A stretch of DNA of 64,000 bases. Origin: Podospora pseudocomata (Eukaryota; Ascomycota; Sordariomycetes; Sordariales; Podosporaceae). The position numbers and the translations under genes were made by a program. Below the pieces are notes generated by a model. That model saw only the letters and a list, made by a program, of their open reading frames with translations. It made no database searches and had not been told where the DNA came from. Below, piece after piece: positions 48,492 to 60,252 of the stretch (position 1 is its first letter; every line of letters starts with the position of its first letter). Where the stretch lies: contig NW_026946363.1 in NCBI RefSeq assembly GCF_035222375.1, forward strand, positions 992,001-1,056,000, in the 5' to 3' direction.

Positions 48492-51400
48492 GGCAGCGTT
48501 CAACTGCGCAAAACGTCAGTAGGCCGGCGCGCCCGGGAACGATCAGACTCCTCCTCACTTCGGATAGCCGAAGCCAGGGTCGGGCCGCGAGTAAGCGGGT
48601 CCGAAGCAGGGCGGGCAGCCGCCAACTAAGGCGAAAAACAGTCACTATCTTCTAAAGATGATGGCTAAGGCTATGAAGGAAGATGGTTGTCTCGGGGCTT
48701 TTCGTTTGTTGGTTTGGTTCATTTCACTCAGGTTTAGTCATCATCATTCTCACCAGATCAGATGGCTTCTCACCAACCCAGTAAGCGAGACCCACCTATT
48801 TGGCAGTTTTAATTGGTCTAGGCTTAGGTAGTGAGAGTATTACTCATCAACCCTCCAAGACAAATCTCATCTCACTCATCTCAACTCTCAGCTCATCGAC
48901 TTCAAGCTCACGCACCTCTCATCACTCTCACATATATCCCATCCACTCGTCAAATTGGAAAAAACAAGACATGGGTTCAGACAACCCTGTGATCTTTGCG
49001 TCCGCCCAGGCTCTGTGCTTGCATGGTGTAGGTGGCAGAGGGTGGTTGGAACCCATGTCTTGTTATTTTCCAATTTGACGAGTGGATGGGATATTTTGCA
49101 GTCTTTCGTCTTTTCCCCGAGCAATGACAAGACGTCCGCCCCGGGATTGCCGAAGAGTGGCGTCCAAAACGTGACTTGACATGAGGTCACATAAGGTTTG
49201 CTGCCACAAATCACAGGATTGCTGTTTGGCCTCCTACAGAACGCCAGGAACGCCGAGGACGCCCCCACTGTCACCATCAGCAAACACCAAAAGTCCCACA
49301 GACAGCAAACTCGAATCGTGACCGGCGCTCTGCATGCTTGGCTCTTTGTTTACCGGCATACATACACATGCTGCCGGTCGTTTGATGAAGACTAGAGCAT
49401 ACAAAGAGGATGCGGCCACTGTGACACAACATCATGCCCCGAGACGGCCACCGAAGGACCCCACATCCGACAGCTGAAGTCCGACTCTCGGGAGCCCGAG
49501 TGGTGCCGTCGTGGAGCGGTGAGGGTGGTCTGCTACTTTTCGTGGAAATGCCTGCCTGCTTTTCTCCCTGCGCTTCCTGCGACTTCCTGGCCGCCCTATG
49601 CGTCTTTCCACCGGTCAAGTCGGCATGTCGCAGCTCAATCACCTGAATTTCTCCTAGCGGATGCAACCTGTCAAAACCTCCTTACCTCAGCTCTGCAACA
49701 CTCACGACACCACGGCGCATATTCCGCTCCTGGAATGGAAGAAGCAAGAGTGGATGGACACTTGGGGACTTACGGAGGCGCCTCCGATGGGCGCGGGGCG
49801 TGCCAAGCCAGATGTGTGGCTTGCAGAGAGCCGATTGGCGAATCCTCGGCCGTCTGGGCAAGAATTCGCAGAAGCAGTTCCGAACGTCTTCCCGTCTTGG
49901 CAGATGCTTACCAACCTTGGCATCGAGACGATCTGTCTCCTCTTTTGACCTCTGCCAAGTGTCTGTTATCAGACCCCCCCCCTGAAGAGCAGGCAGTCCA
50001 TTCTAATTTCTCCATCTCAGCAGACACGTGGGCAAGGTCGCAGGGAGGCAGTCCTACCGGGCACTTGCCTCATGGCCATGTCTTCCGCCGGAAGCAAAGG
50101 CAGAGTCTCGCATTAGTCTGCCCATTGTTGCTCATCGACAATCTCCCGGCAAGCCCATGTCCACGAGGGGGGGTGCTGGTTGCGCTCTGATGGTTGGACA
50201 GGTGTAGCAAGGATTTGAGGTTGACCACGGCTTCAAAGAGCAACTGCGGGGAACTCATTTCCTAGAGATTCACTCAGTCTCCCGTCCAGAACAATAGGAC
50301 ACTCATTCCATATTCAGACGTGATGCTAGGATGAAGCCTCTCGGAGTCGCCGTGGTAGGTCACCCACATCCAAAGCATACAGCGCGCTATGCCAGCGCAG
50401 GTATAGTTATTTTGCCGTTCTCTTGTTGGTCCTTTCTACCAATCTACTTCATGCTGTTGTCCAATAGGTCTTTGTTGTCGACTGGTGGCTGCTTACCGTA
50501 GTCTGGTCTGGAAAATGGCCACACTGAACAGTGGAACCGACCCAAGGTATCCAGGTAGCTACCTCACCTTGGTACGGTGCTGAGGTAAAAGACATGCAGA
50601 AGCATGCGGGGTATAGACTCGGTGGCTGAACTCTTGTCCAGCTCCAATTTTCTTCCCGGTAAGCTATCGGAGCCGGTTCCTGGGGACCTGGGCGCAATGT
50701 GAGTCTGGTGAAAGCTGACAAGATGGAGAGACAGCAGCTTCCCATAGACGGCGCTGGATCTGGGTCACGACCGCTTTATCTCCGGAACTCTCAAGTACGT
50801 GCTGGGGCAGCCTACCGTGGTAAAGGCCGTAAAAGGCTCTGCGAGTGGGCATGTCTTGATTCTCGGTAGGGGGGGAAACTGGTGGGAGCCAAAATCTTGT
50901 GACACAGTACCTTGATCTGTCTTGCTGGGAACCGGTCGAGTGAGACACTATGACGCCCAGTCAAGGTCCAGGGTCGCGCTATCTTTGGAACTCGTCAATC
51001 TGGCATGCGTGTGATTACCGCTGCGAACTCGGGTGCCCCAGGAGGCGTCGATATTAGGGTATTGGCCCGCCCCAGGTAGCTCCCAGAGAACCAGAAGCAA
51101 TATATGACCATGATATTCGGAGAAGCTACAAGCATCACCGCTTCGGAAAGACACACAAGTTAATTTACGATCCCTGCTCTGTGGCCGCCTGACGACGCTT
51201 CCAACGATTCTAGAAACCTTCACCTCGTAGGCCAATGGCCGAATTCTCGGCGTTCGGATGCTGTGTCTCGTTCACTGGAAGCCGGCAAAGAGAGCGGTGG
51301 CGTGGAAAGGCGCTTTCGGGCATGGGCTCTTGGTCCTGCAGCTGCATCAGAGGTTTGGAGACACACTTCGGGGTCGTTCTAAGTCGCTCTGCTTCTCAAC

Positions 51401-52421
51401 AAGAGGGGAGGGGGGCGCGGTCTATTGGACTTGGCTGTTCGGGAACATGCGCAGACGAAAGGACTGACTGGCAGGGATACCGAGAAAGCCAGCTTCGTCC
51501 ATGCCGGGAGCCAGTATATTGAGGTTTGCGATATCCCTGTCGCTGGTTCTCAGTGGAGAAACACGGACGGGCAGTGGTGTCCTGTGGAGGGTGGCATCCG
51601 TCCGTGGCGTCTGGTGCCAGCGCCATACATATAACATGCTTCAGCAGTTGAAAGCCTCCTCCGCAACTCAATTCCGGTCATGCATTGTTGTCTCGACGGT
51701 ATAGCGGCATCCCCAGGCTCCACGAGGTGACAGATCGACCAATTGCGTGTTAACGAACCAGCTGCTCGCTTGCCATCCCAACACCACCACACCTTGATAA
51801 CACCCACGTAGCATTTCCTGCACGCCAAACACCACCCTCTCTGCACCTTCTGCTTACAGAGACACGCTGGGATTGGTCGTTCGTGGCCTCACTTCCCGAC
51901 AGAAGACCCGGAACAAAGATCCTTTTCGATATTCGGGAGTGCATCGCGCTGATCGCCCGCTCGGTGATATCGGTGTGGCCCCCGCATCCAATAGAGCGGA
52001 CAATACGTCAACGAATAACGGTCAAGTGACTGGAAGAGGAAGTTGAGACTGACGCCTTCACTCCACACCAACCAGAATCTGTTTTCTGCTGGGGGAAAAA
52101 AATGGACACCATGGGTTCGTGACTTCCCCCTCACTTCTCCGCCGTCTGACTTTGAACATTAAATACACAACTCCCATCCCGCATCATCCAAGCAATTGAT
52201 TCCCGCTCATTCCTCTTCTTCATGATTTATTGCCCTCCCACCATCAACGGTAGCGTACTTTTCAAGCACCGTTGCTCAAAGCCCCGCTGAATCCCGTCTT
52301 TCCGGTCCACTGGACCGTCGTTTCAAACCAAACTTGATAGTTTGTGTCGGCTAACACAATCTGGGCTCTCACAGCAGCCAACGACATCGTCACATCAAAA
52401 GAAAGGCTAGTCCTGGAGCAG
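48492..52421. other. long intergenic region (3.9 kb) with foldback
   Basis: Divergent region between the monooxygenase (-) and the MFS transporter (+). It contains the long inverted repeat at 48934-49094. The largest open frame (about 220 codons near 49520-50190) lacks domain signals and overlaps others on both strands. No gene is recognised. Confidence 0.5.
48934..49094. repeat. near-perfect 45-bp inverted repeat (foldback)
   Basis: Left arm 48934-48978 and right arm 49049-49094 are reverse complements except for one extra base in an A run. Left begins ATATCCCATCCACTCGTC and ends AAGACATGGGTTC; the right arm begins GAACCCATGTCTT and ends GAGTGGATGGGATAT. The spacer is 70 nt. The similarity stops sharply at both arm ends. 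No target-site duplication or transposase is evident. Confidence 0.9.
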
Positions 52422-54094
52422 ATGATTAGTATGAGTGACGACAGAGAGAAAGACTCCATCAGCGAGGCTCAGCGAAGCCACGACGAAGGAATGGAGTTTC
52501 CAGAAGACCCAGACGCTCATCTCACGGCGGCCGAGAAGGCCGAAGTGGTAAGAATTGACTTGAGTCATGTATTCTTCAAGTCAATTTAGCGCTAACAACC
52601 ATCATACAGGACCGCAAGTTACTCTGGAAGCTAGATAAGAAACTGATGCCTTGGGTAACTCCATTGTCACTCCTTCACTCGGCCTTGAACAAGACTAACC
52701 GCAATTTCAGCTTTGTTTCCTTTACCTCCTCGCCTTTCTCGACAGAACGAACATTGGCAATGCTAAAATCGCCGGTCTCTCTGAAGACCTCGGCCTCACC
52801 GTCTCGTCTTACAATGCCACCCTCACCATCTTTTTTGTGTCGTACGCCGTCTTTGAACCTATCACCAATATCATGCTAAAACGATACCGGCCCTCGGTCT
52901 TCATCCCCATCATCATGTGAGTCCCGGTCAAATCTATTTCTTTGTACCACTCTGACAATCAATATCAGGGTGCTCTGGGGCGCAAGCATGCTAGGAATGG
53001 GCTTCGTCAAAAACTGGTCCGGCCTCATGTGCGCCCGCTGGTTCCTCGGCCTCACCGAAGCGGGCCTCTTCCCCGGCGTGAATTACTACCTCTCGTGCTG
53101 GTACAAGCGTTCTGAATTTGGCCTACGCGCTGCCGTCTTCTTCTCGGCAGCTGCCTTGTCCGGCTCGTTCGGTGGTTTACTCGCTGCTGCCATCGAGAAT
53201 ATGCACGGCATCGCTGGCCTCCCAGGCTGGGCCTGGATTTTCATTCTGGAGGGCCTCCTTACCATCATCGTCGGTATCATGTCCTTCTGGCTAGTCTACG
53301 ACTTTCCCACCGAAGCCAAGTTCTTGTCTGAAGTTGACAGAGCGAGAGTTGTCAGGAGGCTAAAGTTTGACAAGCAGAGCTCGGCGGAGAATGAAAAGTA
53401 CACCAACAGTGCGCTGTGGGAGAGTCTGAAGGATTGGAAAATGTGGCTCGGGATGGTGATTTACATGGGGTGTGACATGCCGCTTTACGCGTTTTCTCTG
53501 TTCCTGCCGACGATTATCAGCGATATGGGTTGGAACACGTCTGTCATTCGAGCGCAGCTTATGAGCGTGCCCCCGTATGCAGCAGCTGCTATCCTGACGG
53601 TTGTTATCGGTTTCATCGCCGACAGGACAAGACAGAGAGGCCTATGCAACATTCTGGTCTCAGTCTTGGGGGTGGCGGGCTTCGCAATGTTACTGGCGAG
53701 CGAGGATGCAGCGGTCAAGTATGTCGGCACGTTTCTCGGAGCGTTGGGGATCTACCCTTGCATATCGAACACTATCTCGTGGATGGCAAACAACACCGAG
53801 GGGGTTTACAAGAGGGGGGTGGTGATGGGGTTTGTGATTGGGTGGGGAAATCTGAACGGGGTGGTGAGCAGTAATATCTTCTTCAACGGGCCGAGATTTG
53901 TGGAGGGACACGCGGTGATTATTGCGTACATGGCTGTCTTCCTCTTTGGGGGGTCGGTGTTGATGACGGTGCTGTTGAGGAGGGAGAATGCGAAACGGTT
54001 GAGGGGGGAGAGGGATTACCTGGTGGAGGGGATGAGCGAGAAGGAGATGGAGAGATTAGGAGACAGGAGGCCGGATTTTATTTATACGGTTTGA
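52422..54094 (+). CDS. MFS transporter, anion:cation symporter family (Dal5/Tna1-like)
   Basis: Four exons (52422-52547, 52610-52654, 52711-52916, 52969-54094) give 500 aa. The plasma-membrane family imports organic anions such as nicotinate, allantoate, pantothenate or biotin precursors with protons; the substrate here cannot be read. Twelve TM helices are suggested. LLWKLDKKLMPW precedes TM1 (LCFLYLLAFLDRTNIGNAKIAGL, the usual signature), RWFLGLTEAGLFPGVNYYLSCWY is the TM4 motif, and EGLLTIIVGIMSFWLVYDFP lies before the central loop. A second ATG (52431) nine bases on is an equally possible start. The 45-nt second exon is short but phase-neutral and carries the conserved W(K)LD motif. Final residues DRRPDFIYTV are typical. 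It is about 3.9 kb from the monooxygenase, too far to infer a link. Confidence 0.92.
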
Positions 54095-57000
54095 GGAGGT
54101 TGAATGAAGGGAGGGAGAGGGAGAGGTGGAAGACGATGAAGATACCATTTTGCTGTTTTTTTTTTTTGGTTGCTGGTAGGCATTGCCTGTTGTGTCTTGA
54201 GGCTTCAACACCTTTCACCGCACATTCGAAATATTTTGGGCCTTTTTATCTGGTATTATTTCTCCGCGGCAGTAAAAAAATGGAGTGGTTCTTTTCTTGT
54301 TCGCTCTGTCTTTTTATTTTATTTTACATTTTATACATGAGCAATCATGACACAACCACCATCTATCTTCATGGACTCCCCCCCTCTCTCTCTCTCTATG
54401 CACATGTGAAGTGATGTCTGCTTGACCGACGCTACGCAGATTGCAGTCACAGGTCACAGTCACACGGTCCACAGTCGTGAGCTGAGAGGGTCTGGTGGTC
54501 CTGTATCCAGACGGGGAAAATTGGAGGCATCACATGTGGATGTGAATCCCTCAGTTTGGAGAGGGACGGTAACGTCGGAAAGCACGACATGTGGTTTTCC
54601 CACTGGCTAGTTGTACAGAGGGCATGTGTAGGACAGGTTGGGAGAAAGAGGTTTCGGTTCGGGAAGAACTCAGGTACTCAAGTTAGCTCAGAGAGTGACG
54701 GTAGGAAACATGGCGGGAGAATAGGTGCACATGTTAGCTGCACCCAAGGTGATTGCTTGGTTGCGGTATGGCTTTGGTGGTGTAAATTCTGGGAGGTGTT
54801 GTAAACTTCTCTTCACTCAAGAACAAGAAAGTCGCATTGGTCCTCATGGAATGTATGGTTTGATGGGATACAATCTACCCAGCATCCAGGTGTGGGTTTG
54901 TTCAGTGTACGGAGGATTACTCCTGACGGGAGACCATCACATTTGAGGGGTAACAGCTTGCCATGGCTAGTAGTACAGTCTTAGAGTACTACTGCCCAAC
55001 CTGAGGAGACAGCTTGCTTAGCCCGTTTTGTAAATAAAGAGGCTCGCGGCCCGGTCGAAAGGAGACAGCCTGTGAATGACGTCTGCCAAAACAAGGTGAG
55101 CTGCTTTCTGTTGTGCCAGTCCTCCGCATACGGCGGCACCTGCAACTGCCTCGGCTCCTCCGTCGGTCTTATGCGTGTGCATGCCAGAAGAGTGGTGTTT
55201 GTTCAATGTATCTTTCTGATATCGTACAGCCGTCGTTGCCGTCGGTTTGGGCCGTTGTTGGACTTGGTGGTCGGCGGGAAAAGGGGTAGGGAAGAAAATG
55301 CCGAGCTTGCCGACGGCATGGAATAGGTACCTGGTAGGAAAACGGTAGCGCCAGGCCAAGAGCTGAACTTTCGACCTGTCCGTCGATCGAACACGCGTGT
55401 TGTCTCGGGGTTTGCAGCCAAGGTGAATACGTCAAAAAGGCGCAGCTGCGGTTCTCGCCATCGAGACGCAGTCGAACGGGTGCCTATGGTAGGTAGCTAC
55501 ACGGACAGTAAGAGTTGCATTTGCTGCTCAGGCTGGCTGCCCGACTGCCAGGAAGCAAGGATGGGGGCGGTCGTTTCAGGGGTAATTGTAACGTCTCTGA
55601 CCTTTTTGAATAAGATCAAAGACCACAAAGCTCGAGCGCCGGGCACAGCAGCGACATTGTGCGTTGACAAGCGGGCGCGTGACACTGGACTTACTGGGAA
55701 GACGGGCAGGAGGGCGATTCAGCGGCGTCTATTGACGCTCTGTGGCAGAGCGCGGACATGGGACTGCCATGATGGTTTGTGTTGCTGGTTCAGAGGTAGG
55801 TCTTGGGTGCTGCTCAATCGTGTCTGGCGAGGTTGCAGTTTGGTGTGCCCTGCTGTGTGCTGTGTTACCGTCGCCATCCCACGATGTCCCTTGGCCTTGG
55901 TTGCCCGGACTGGTGCCTTTCGGCGGTCCTCTTCTGAGGGGCACAAATGTCCAGGACGTCTCTGTATGGCGAGTATATGTCTCAGCATCCAGCGACGTTT
56001 GTGTCACCGCGCAAGAAGTCGCAAAAATAAAATCAAAAATCATGAAAAGGAAACAAAGACGGAATACGGGCTGCGTGCCAAGGGAGGCCCAGTTTGAAAT
56101 ATGTCGGCCTTTGATTGTGTTTGATGCCCGATCAGTGCTTGCCTTTCGAGGCCCCCACGTTTGAAGTGTAGTGCTCTCTGCAAGGCTCACTTCGGATGAG
56201 GCACCGTTGACACGCGTTGTCCGCAGGAAATTGTTGTCAAGGCTGGCCGGGTTTGAGATTTTCTGCTGTCCTGACACCTGATTGACTGCTCGAGATGCAT
56301 GCTGAGATCACCAAGCCAGACACAGACGATTAATGGTCGATGACGGGCGGGAGAGTGCTGCGGAGGAGTGCTTGTCCCTGCAGATAGCTGCAGGTTGCGG
56401 ACCGGCAGCAGCCACACCACCTGAGCCCCTTTCTCACCGATGCCCGACGGGGGAGATGGTCCTGGTGGTCTTCATTCCAGTGACTTGAGGTAGGAGCCAG
56501 GTAGGTAGGTATCATCAAATAATAACCTCGCCTGCACATTCTGACCGACCCGAGATTCAGCGGCATGGCTCGATCGGCACAGTTGGTGAGCTGATTCTGG
56601 GTGCCGCACCACGTACATATCAATATGTGTAGGGAATGCCATTGGTGTCGGATGAAAATAGGATTCACCGTCCAACGCCTCTACAACGTCTCCCTGCTGC
56701 CGGGCGCAGCTGGGGGTGTTTGATGCAGAACGAGCTGACGAATAAGACGATGGCCTTTCATGAGTCATGAGATTCCAAAGCAGCGCACAGGCACAAGGCA
56801 AGAAAGAAGGCGGCCAAAATGGAACCGTTCCGGAAGGGCTTCACCGCTGCTGTAATCCCAGAGGACCCTGGTCAGTCCTTCACATCGACTGCCCCTTTGG
56901 ACCATATTCATCATCACCTCGACAGTGGATTGGCTGCCGCCGTTGAAATAAATCGAAGCCATTGGCTGGAGCAAAGTGCAAGAAGAGGCACTCCTGCTGC

Positions 57001-57363
57001 CAGACCGGACAACTGTGTGGGACCTGACAGCTGCGTCGGGCTATGAGAGCACCCACCAGACCAGGGCATCATTGTAAGATTCAACTACTCCTTCCCGTTC
57101 CCTCAGGTAGTGCACCTTTCTTCCTCCCTTCTTGTCAGAAGGTTCAGCCATAATAACCCACAAGAATCGGAACTCAAACGTACCATTAAAAACCTCTCAG
57201 TCTTCTCTATTCCCAAATTCTCTCCCCGCTACACTCTTTTCCAACCACAAACAAATCAATTACCACTTCAACTGTATCATATCACTCTTCAGAGTATACT
57301 ACAGGCATCCTTCATCACCTCTCTGGAAGCAGCATCACGGCATATCAAATCATACTTCTCAAA
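54095..57363. other. intergenic region (3.3 kb)
   Basis: Many short open frames overlap on both strands around 55400-56300, but none has domain-like sequence. GGTAGGTAG runs occur near 55490 and 56500. The last 250 bases are C/T-rich and look like a leader of the small gene that follows. Confidence 0.45.
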
Positions 57364-57644
57364 ATGCCGTCCTCCAATTTCAGCAGCTCCTCTTCATCCA
57401 CCGCTGCCGGCGAGAAATCTCGGATTCCTCCCGACTACGAGTGGAAGTACCACAGCGGTCATGAGTCCAGTCGCCTCTGTTCCTGCAAGACTTGGTGTGT
57501 CACTCAGTCCCCTTCCGTCATTGATCTCCTTTTCAATGTCGACACGACAGTCGCTAATATCTTTGATTTTGACACGATAGCTCCTGTGGTGCTGCTGTCC
57601 CCTACGCCGGCGACCTCTGTGACGACTGCTCCAAGCCACACTAG
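57364..57644 (+). CDS. 64-aa protein with a Cys-pair motif
   Basis: Two exons (57364-57494 and 57581-57644) joined across an 86-nt intron (GTGTGT donor, TAG acceptor, GCTAAT branch-like site). The protein has a Ser-rich start (MPSSNFSSSSSSTAAGEKS), a middle RIPPDYEWKYHSGHESSR and a cysteine-rich end CSCKTCSCGAAVPYAG then CDDCSKPH. The pattern C-x-C-x2-C-x-C-x10-C-x2-C suggests a small zinc ribbon. Splicing converts a frame that runs to unrelated sequence into a compact end with a stop, which supports it. The family is not recognised. There is no signal peptide, so it is likely intracellular. Confidence 0.7.
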
Positions 57645-58654
57645 GACAGACGTGTTCTTTGGTTGATTTTGAGAGGGCCGTCTTGGTGTCGGATAGGTAG
57701 ACTCTGTGGGAGGCCTGTTATGTTCTGAGATGGGTGTTGGTGTTCTTTCTGTGGACTCTGTGTCCGGATTCAAGCAGCTGGTGCCTCTGATAGGACCGGA
57801 GAAGGAGTTGCTTTAACATGTTTTGGTTCGTCACTTTCAGTCCATCATCTCTTCCAGAGGTTGGCCTAATGTGAGCAGGTATGACTGACACTCCTTGACA
57901 CAGCACCATTCTTCCAAGCAATGTACCTTTCCTCGGTTTCTTTCTCTCTGCTTTCCTCACGCCAGTACTTCATTCCCGACACGCTTCTGGGCCCTGGGAC
58001 CACGAGGCCGGATCCTATTCTTATATCTCTACAACGAGCAGACGGTAACCCATTATCGCGACCGCTACTCCTATACCAGTCCGGTCCTGTCCTCCCCGGA
58101 TTTCCAGAGACTTGACATCGGCACCCAAACAACCTGTACTGGGTCTTTGCCAGCTCCTTCTCCTTTCGAGCCCTTTCTGCCTTGCGACACTTTGGGCGGT
58201 CATCCTGCGCTCCTCTCCAGAACAGCACCTCCACCGCTCCTCTCCGGAACACCACCTCCACCGCCTTGACAACCATGTCCCAGTCAAGTCGTCATGGGGT
58301 GCCACAACGAACTCGTTGCAGTCAACTTCCAGTGCCTGGTTTCGTCGACAGAGGACTGGGTGCGTGTCGCGGGTACCCTCTGGCCTAGGATCTCGTCGGT
58401 ACTATCCTCGGAACGAGGATCTCAAACCAGCCAGATTGCCCTCATGAAATCACTTTTCTGAAGAAAGGAGATTTATGGGTTGGCAACGAAGGTGTGGGTA
58501 AAATTGATGATATCGGTGATGTATGGAAGGAGGACAGAACGGAAAAGGCTGTGGCCCAGGTTGCACCCTTCGAATCATTTTTCTGTATCAATACACATTG
58601 TACCATTATATATTGATCCAGTCCGTCTAGACGTGTCTAGTTTGTTGTGAGCGT
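57645..58654. other. region between convergent genes
   Basis: Holds a two-copy 27-bp tandem repeat (listed separately). Other open frames are short. No gene is recognised. Confidence 0.5.
58211..58264. repeat. two-copy 27-bp tandem repeat
   Basis: 58211-58237 and 58238-58264 differ at two positions; both contain CCACCTCCACCGC or the like. Confidence 0.85.
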
Positions 58655-59774
58655 TTACCAATCCCCACCGCCCCCCGAATAATCAATTCCATTATACGCC
58701 AATGCATCTGCACTTCCCTCTCCCTTGTCCTTGACCACGTGCGTGAGAGCAGCATCCATGAGCCTCTGCCTCACCTCCTCGGCCGTATGAGCCCCATAGA
58801 CCATCATGAAATACGCCGCCAGCCTAGCAACATGCGGAGCAGCCATGTTCGTCCCGCTCATCACCGCACTGGCATGATTATCTCCAAACCCAGCCGACAT
58901 GACGTCCACCGCGGGAGCAAAGATATCAACCCCCTTCCCATAACTGGAAAACCCAGCTCTGGTACCATTCTGGTCCGTGGCCGCAACAGTAATCGCATCA
59001 GGACACAAAGCAGGCGAGAGATGCTCTGTCAAGTTATTATCATTCTTTGCGGAGTTGAAGCGATCTGGGTGATCGGGTGGGACGGTGAAGTTAGGCCCAA
59101 AACGGACTTTGGACTTTGTAGAATTGGAGGGGGGCGGGGAGGAGTCCTGGTTGGGCTGGAGGTGGGAGAGGCGGGATTGCCTCCAGTTTTGGGCTGGTTG
59201 GACGTGGGTTTTGAGGTTGAAATGGGGGGCTTTGGGGGGTGGCTCATTGGTGTTGCTGTCTCTTTTGGAGTTGGTCGGCGCGAGGAGATTGAAGATGGTA
59301 TTGGCTTGGGTGGTGACTAGGGCGTTGGGTTCAACGCGCTTGATCTGTTGTTGTTGTTGTTGTTGTTCTTGTTGTTGTTGTTGTTGTCAGTAGAGCTCTT
59401 GATGGTTGGAAATGAGCAAGCTGTCTCACAAATTCCAGCTGCTTGAGCTGCTCAACGTGCTCGGGGTCAAGGTGTCCATGGAAGGCTCGAAACCCGGACC
59501 CGATGTTGAAGTGCCGGATGACACCGGCGTATTGATTGGCGGCTGTTGAGAATTTTTGCGCCGTGGCGTGAATACCCACGGTATGGGCAAGAAACTGCTC
59601 ATGAGAGAGATCAGGGCCGTCGTGGAATTGGACCGAGTACTCATTCGCGAGCGACTTTTGGGTATTGGGGTTGGAAGGGGAGTGAGGAGAATGAAATGTC
59701 GCCGGGATGGCGTTGACGAAGACACCCGTCAGTAGGATGAGGCTTGAAGTGAGTGACTTCAATGTTGGAGTCAT
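58655..59774 (-). CDS. subtilisin-family pseudoprotease
   Basis: Two exons (59774-59430, 59344-58655) give 344 aa. MTPTLKSLTSSLILLTGVFVN is a signal peptide. Residues of about 45-125 (YSVQFHDG to EFIKRVEPN) match an inhibitor I9 propeptide. After a Pro/Asn-rich stretch (about 130-215), the fold resumes only at the C-terminal lobe: PDAITVAATDQNG, FSSYGKGVDIFAPAVDV, SGTNMAAPHVARLAAYF. The segments that carry the catalytic Asp (DTG) and His (HGTH) and the oxyanion Asn are missing, roughly 150-180 residues of a usual S8 protease. The catalytic Ser is replaced: GTSMA reads GTNMA (N281). So it should have no protease activity. The frame is open throughout and has a clean intron, so it may be expressed as a pseudoenzyme or be at an early stage of decay. 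The intron holds a (CAA)n tract next to the acceptor. Confidence 0.85.
59348..59387. repeat. TTG/CAA trinucleotide repeat inside an intron
   Basis: Two (TTG)n blocks split by CTTG lie in the intron of the pseudoprotease gene, ending next to its CAG acceptor on the minus strand. Confidence 0.9.
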
Positions 59775-60252
59775 GTTGCCGAGACGTAAACAAATTAGCA
59801 GTCGAAGACGAACAAAACAAATCTCGATGTTGATGAGAAATGGGTAGTGATATGTCCCAGAACAGATGCCTAAATACAATGAAGTCGAAGGCAACCGTGG
59901 TCGTTACGTGGAAGGGGTTGCATGAGCACGCAGATGATGTTGCCTTCAAGAGCTGGACAAGTATCCCAGCAAACGGAGGTTTGTATTCATCCCACTGGGA
60001 ACAGTAGCCACGCACTTGTCATGAAACATCATCTTAAGATCTTGAAACAATTGTCATTCTTCATAAAGCATCAATCCAAGGTATCTAAACAACAATAAGC
60101 ACGTAACCCCATTCTAAACTCCAACTCCTCTGACTGACCGGTCAGGCGTCTACATCCTGAGGCCACCAATCGGTCAGTGGCCATCCGTCATTGTCCAAAC
60201 CCATTAATCACCGGAATTACTAGAAAATAGCTCCTCGAATGACCCATATTGA
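59775..60252. other. intergenic region
   Basis: Promoter side of the pseudoprotease gene and 3' side of the dynamin-like gene. Inverted GACCGGTC and CCGGT motifs near 60137-60210 are short and unremarkable. Confidence 0.5.

Noticed and set aside
48867-49183. The foldback near 49 kb as a transposon
   Set aside because: No transposase, target-site duplication or second copy is visible in the window, so only an inverted repeat is claimed.
49519-50190. A 223-codon plus-strand frame between the monooxygenase and MFS genes
   Set aside because: No recognisable domain, overlaps frames on both strands, and composition does not resemble the real genes nearby.
55729-56277. A 182-codon minus-strand frame
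   Set aside because: An equally long plus-strand frame overlaps it and neither has domain-like sequence.
59331-59429. Poly-Thr tail (TTTTTTRTTTTTTT) apparently ending the pseudoprotease N-terminal frame
   Set aside because: This is the (CAA)n intron read through; splicing 59430 to 59344 restores EFIKRVEPN in frame.
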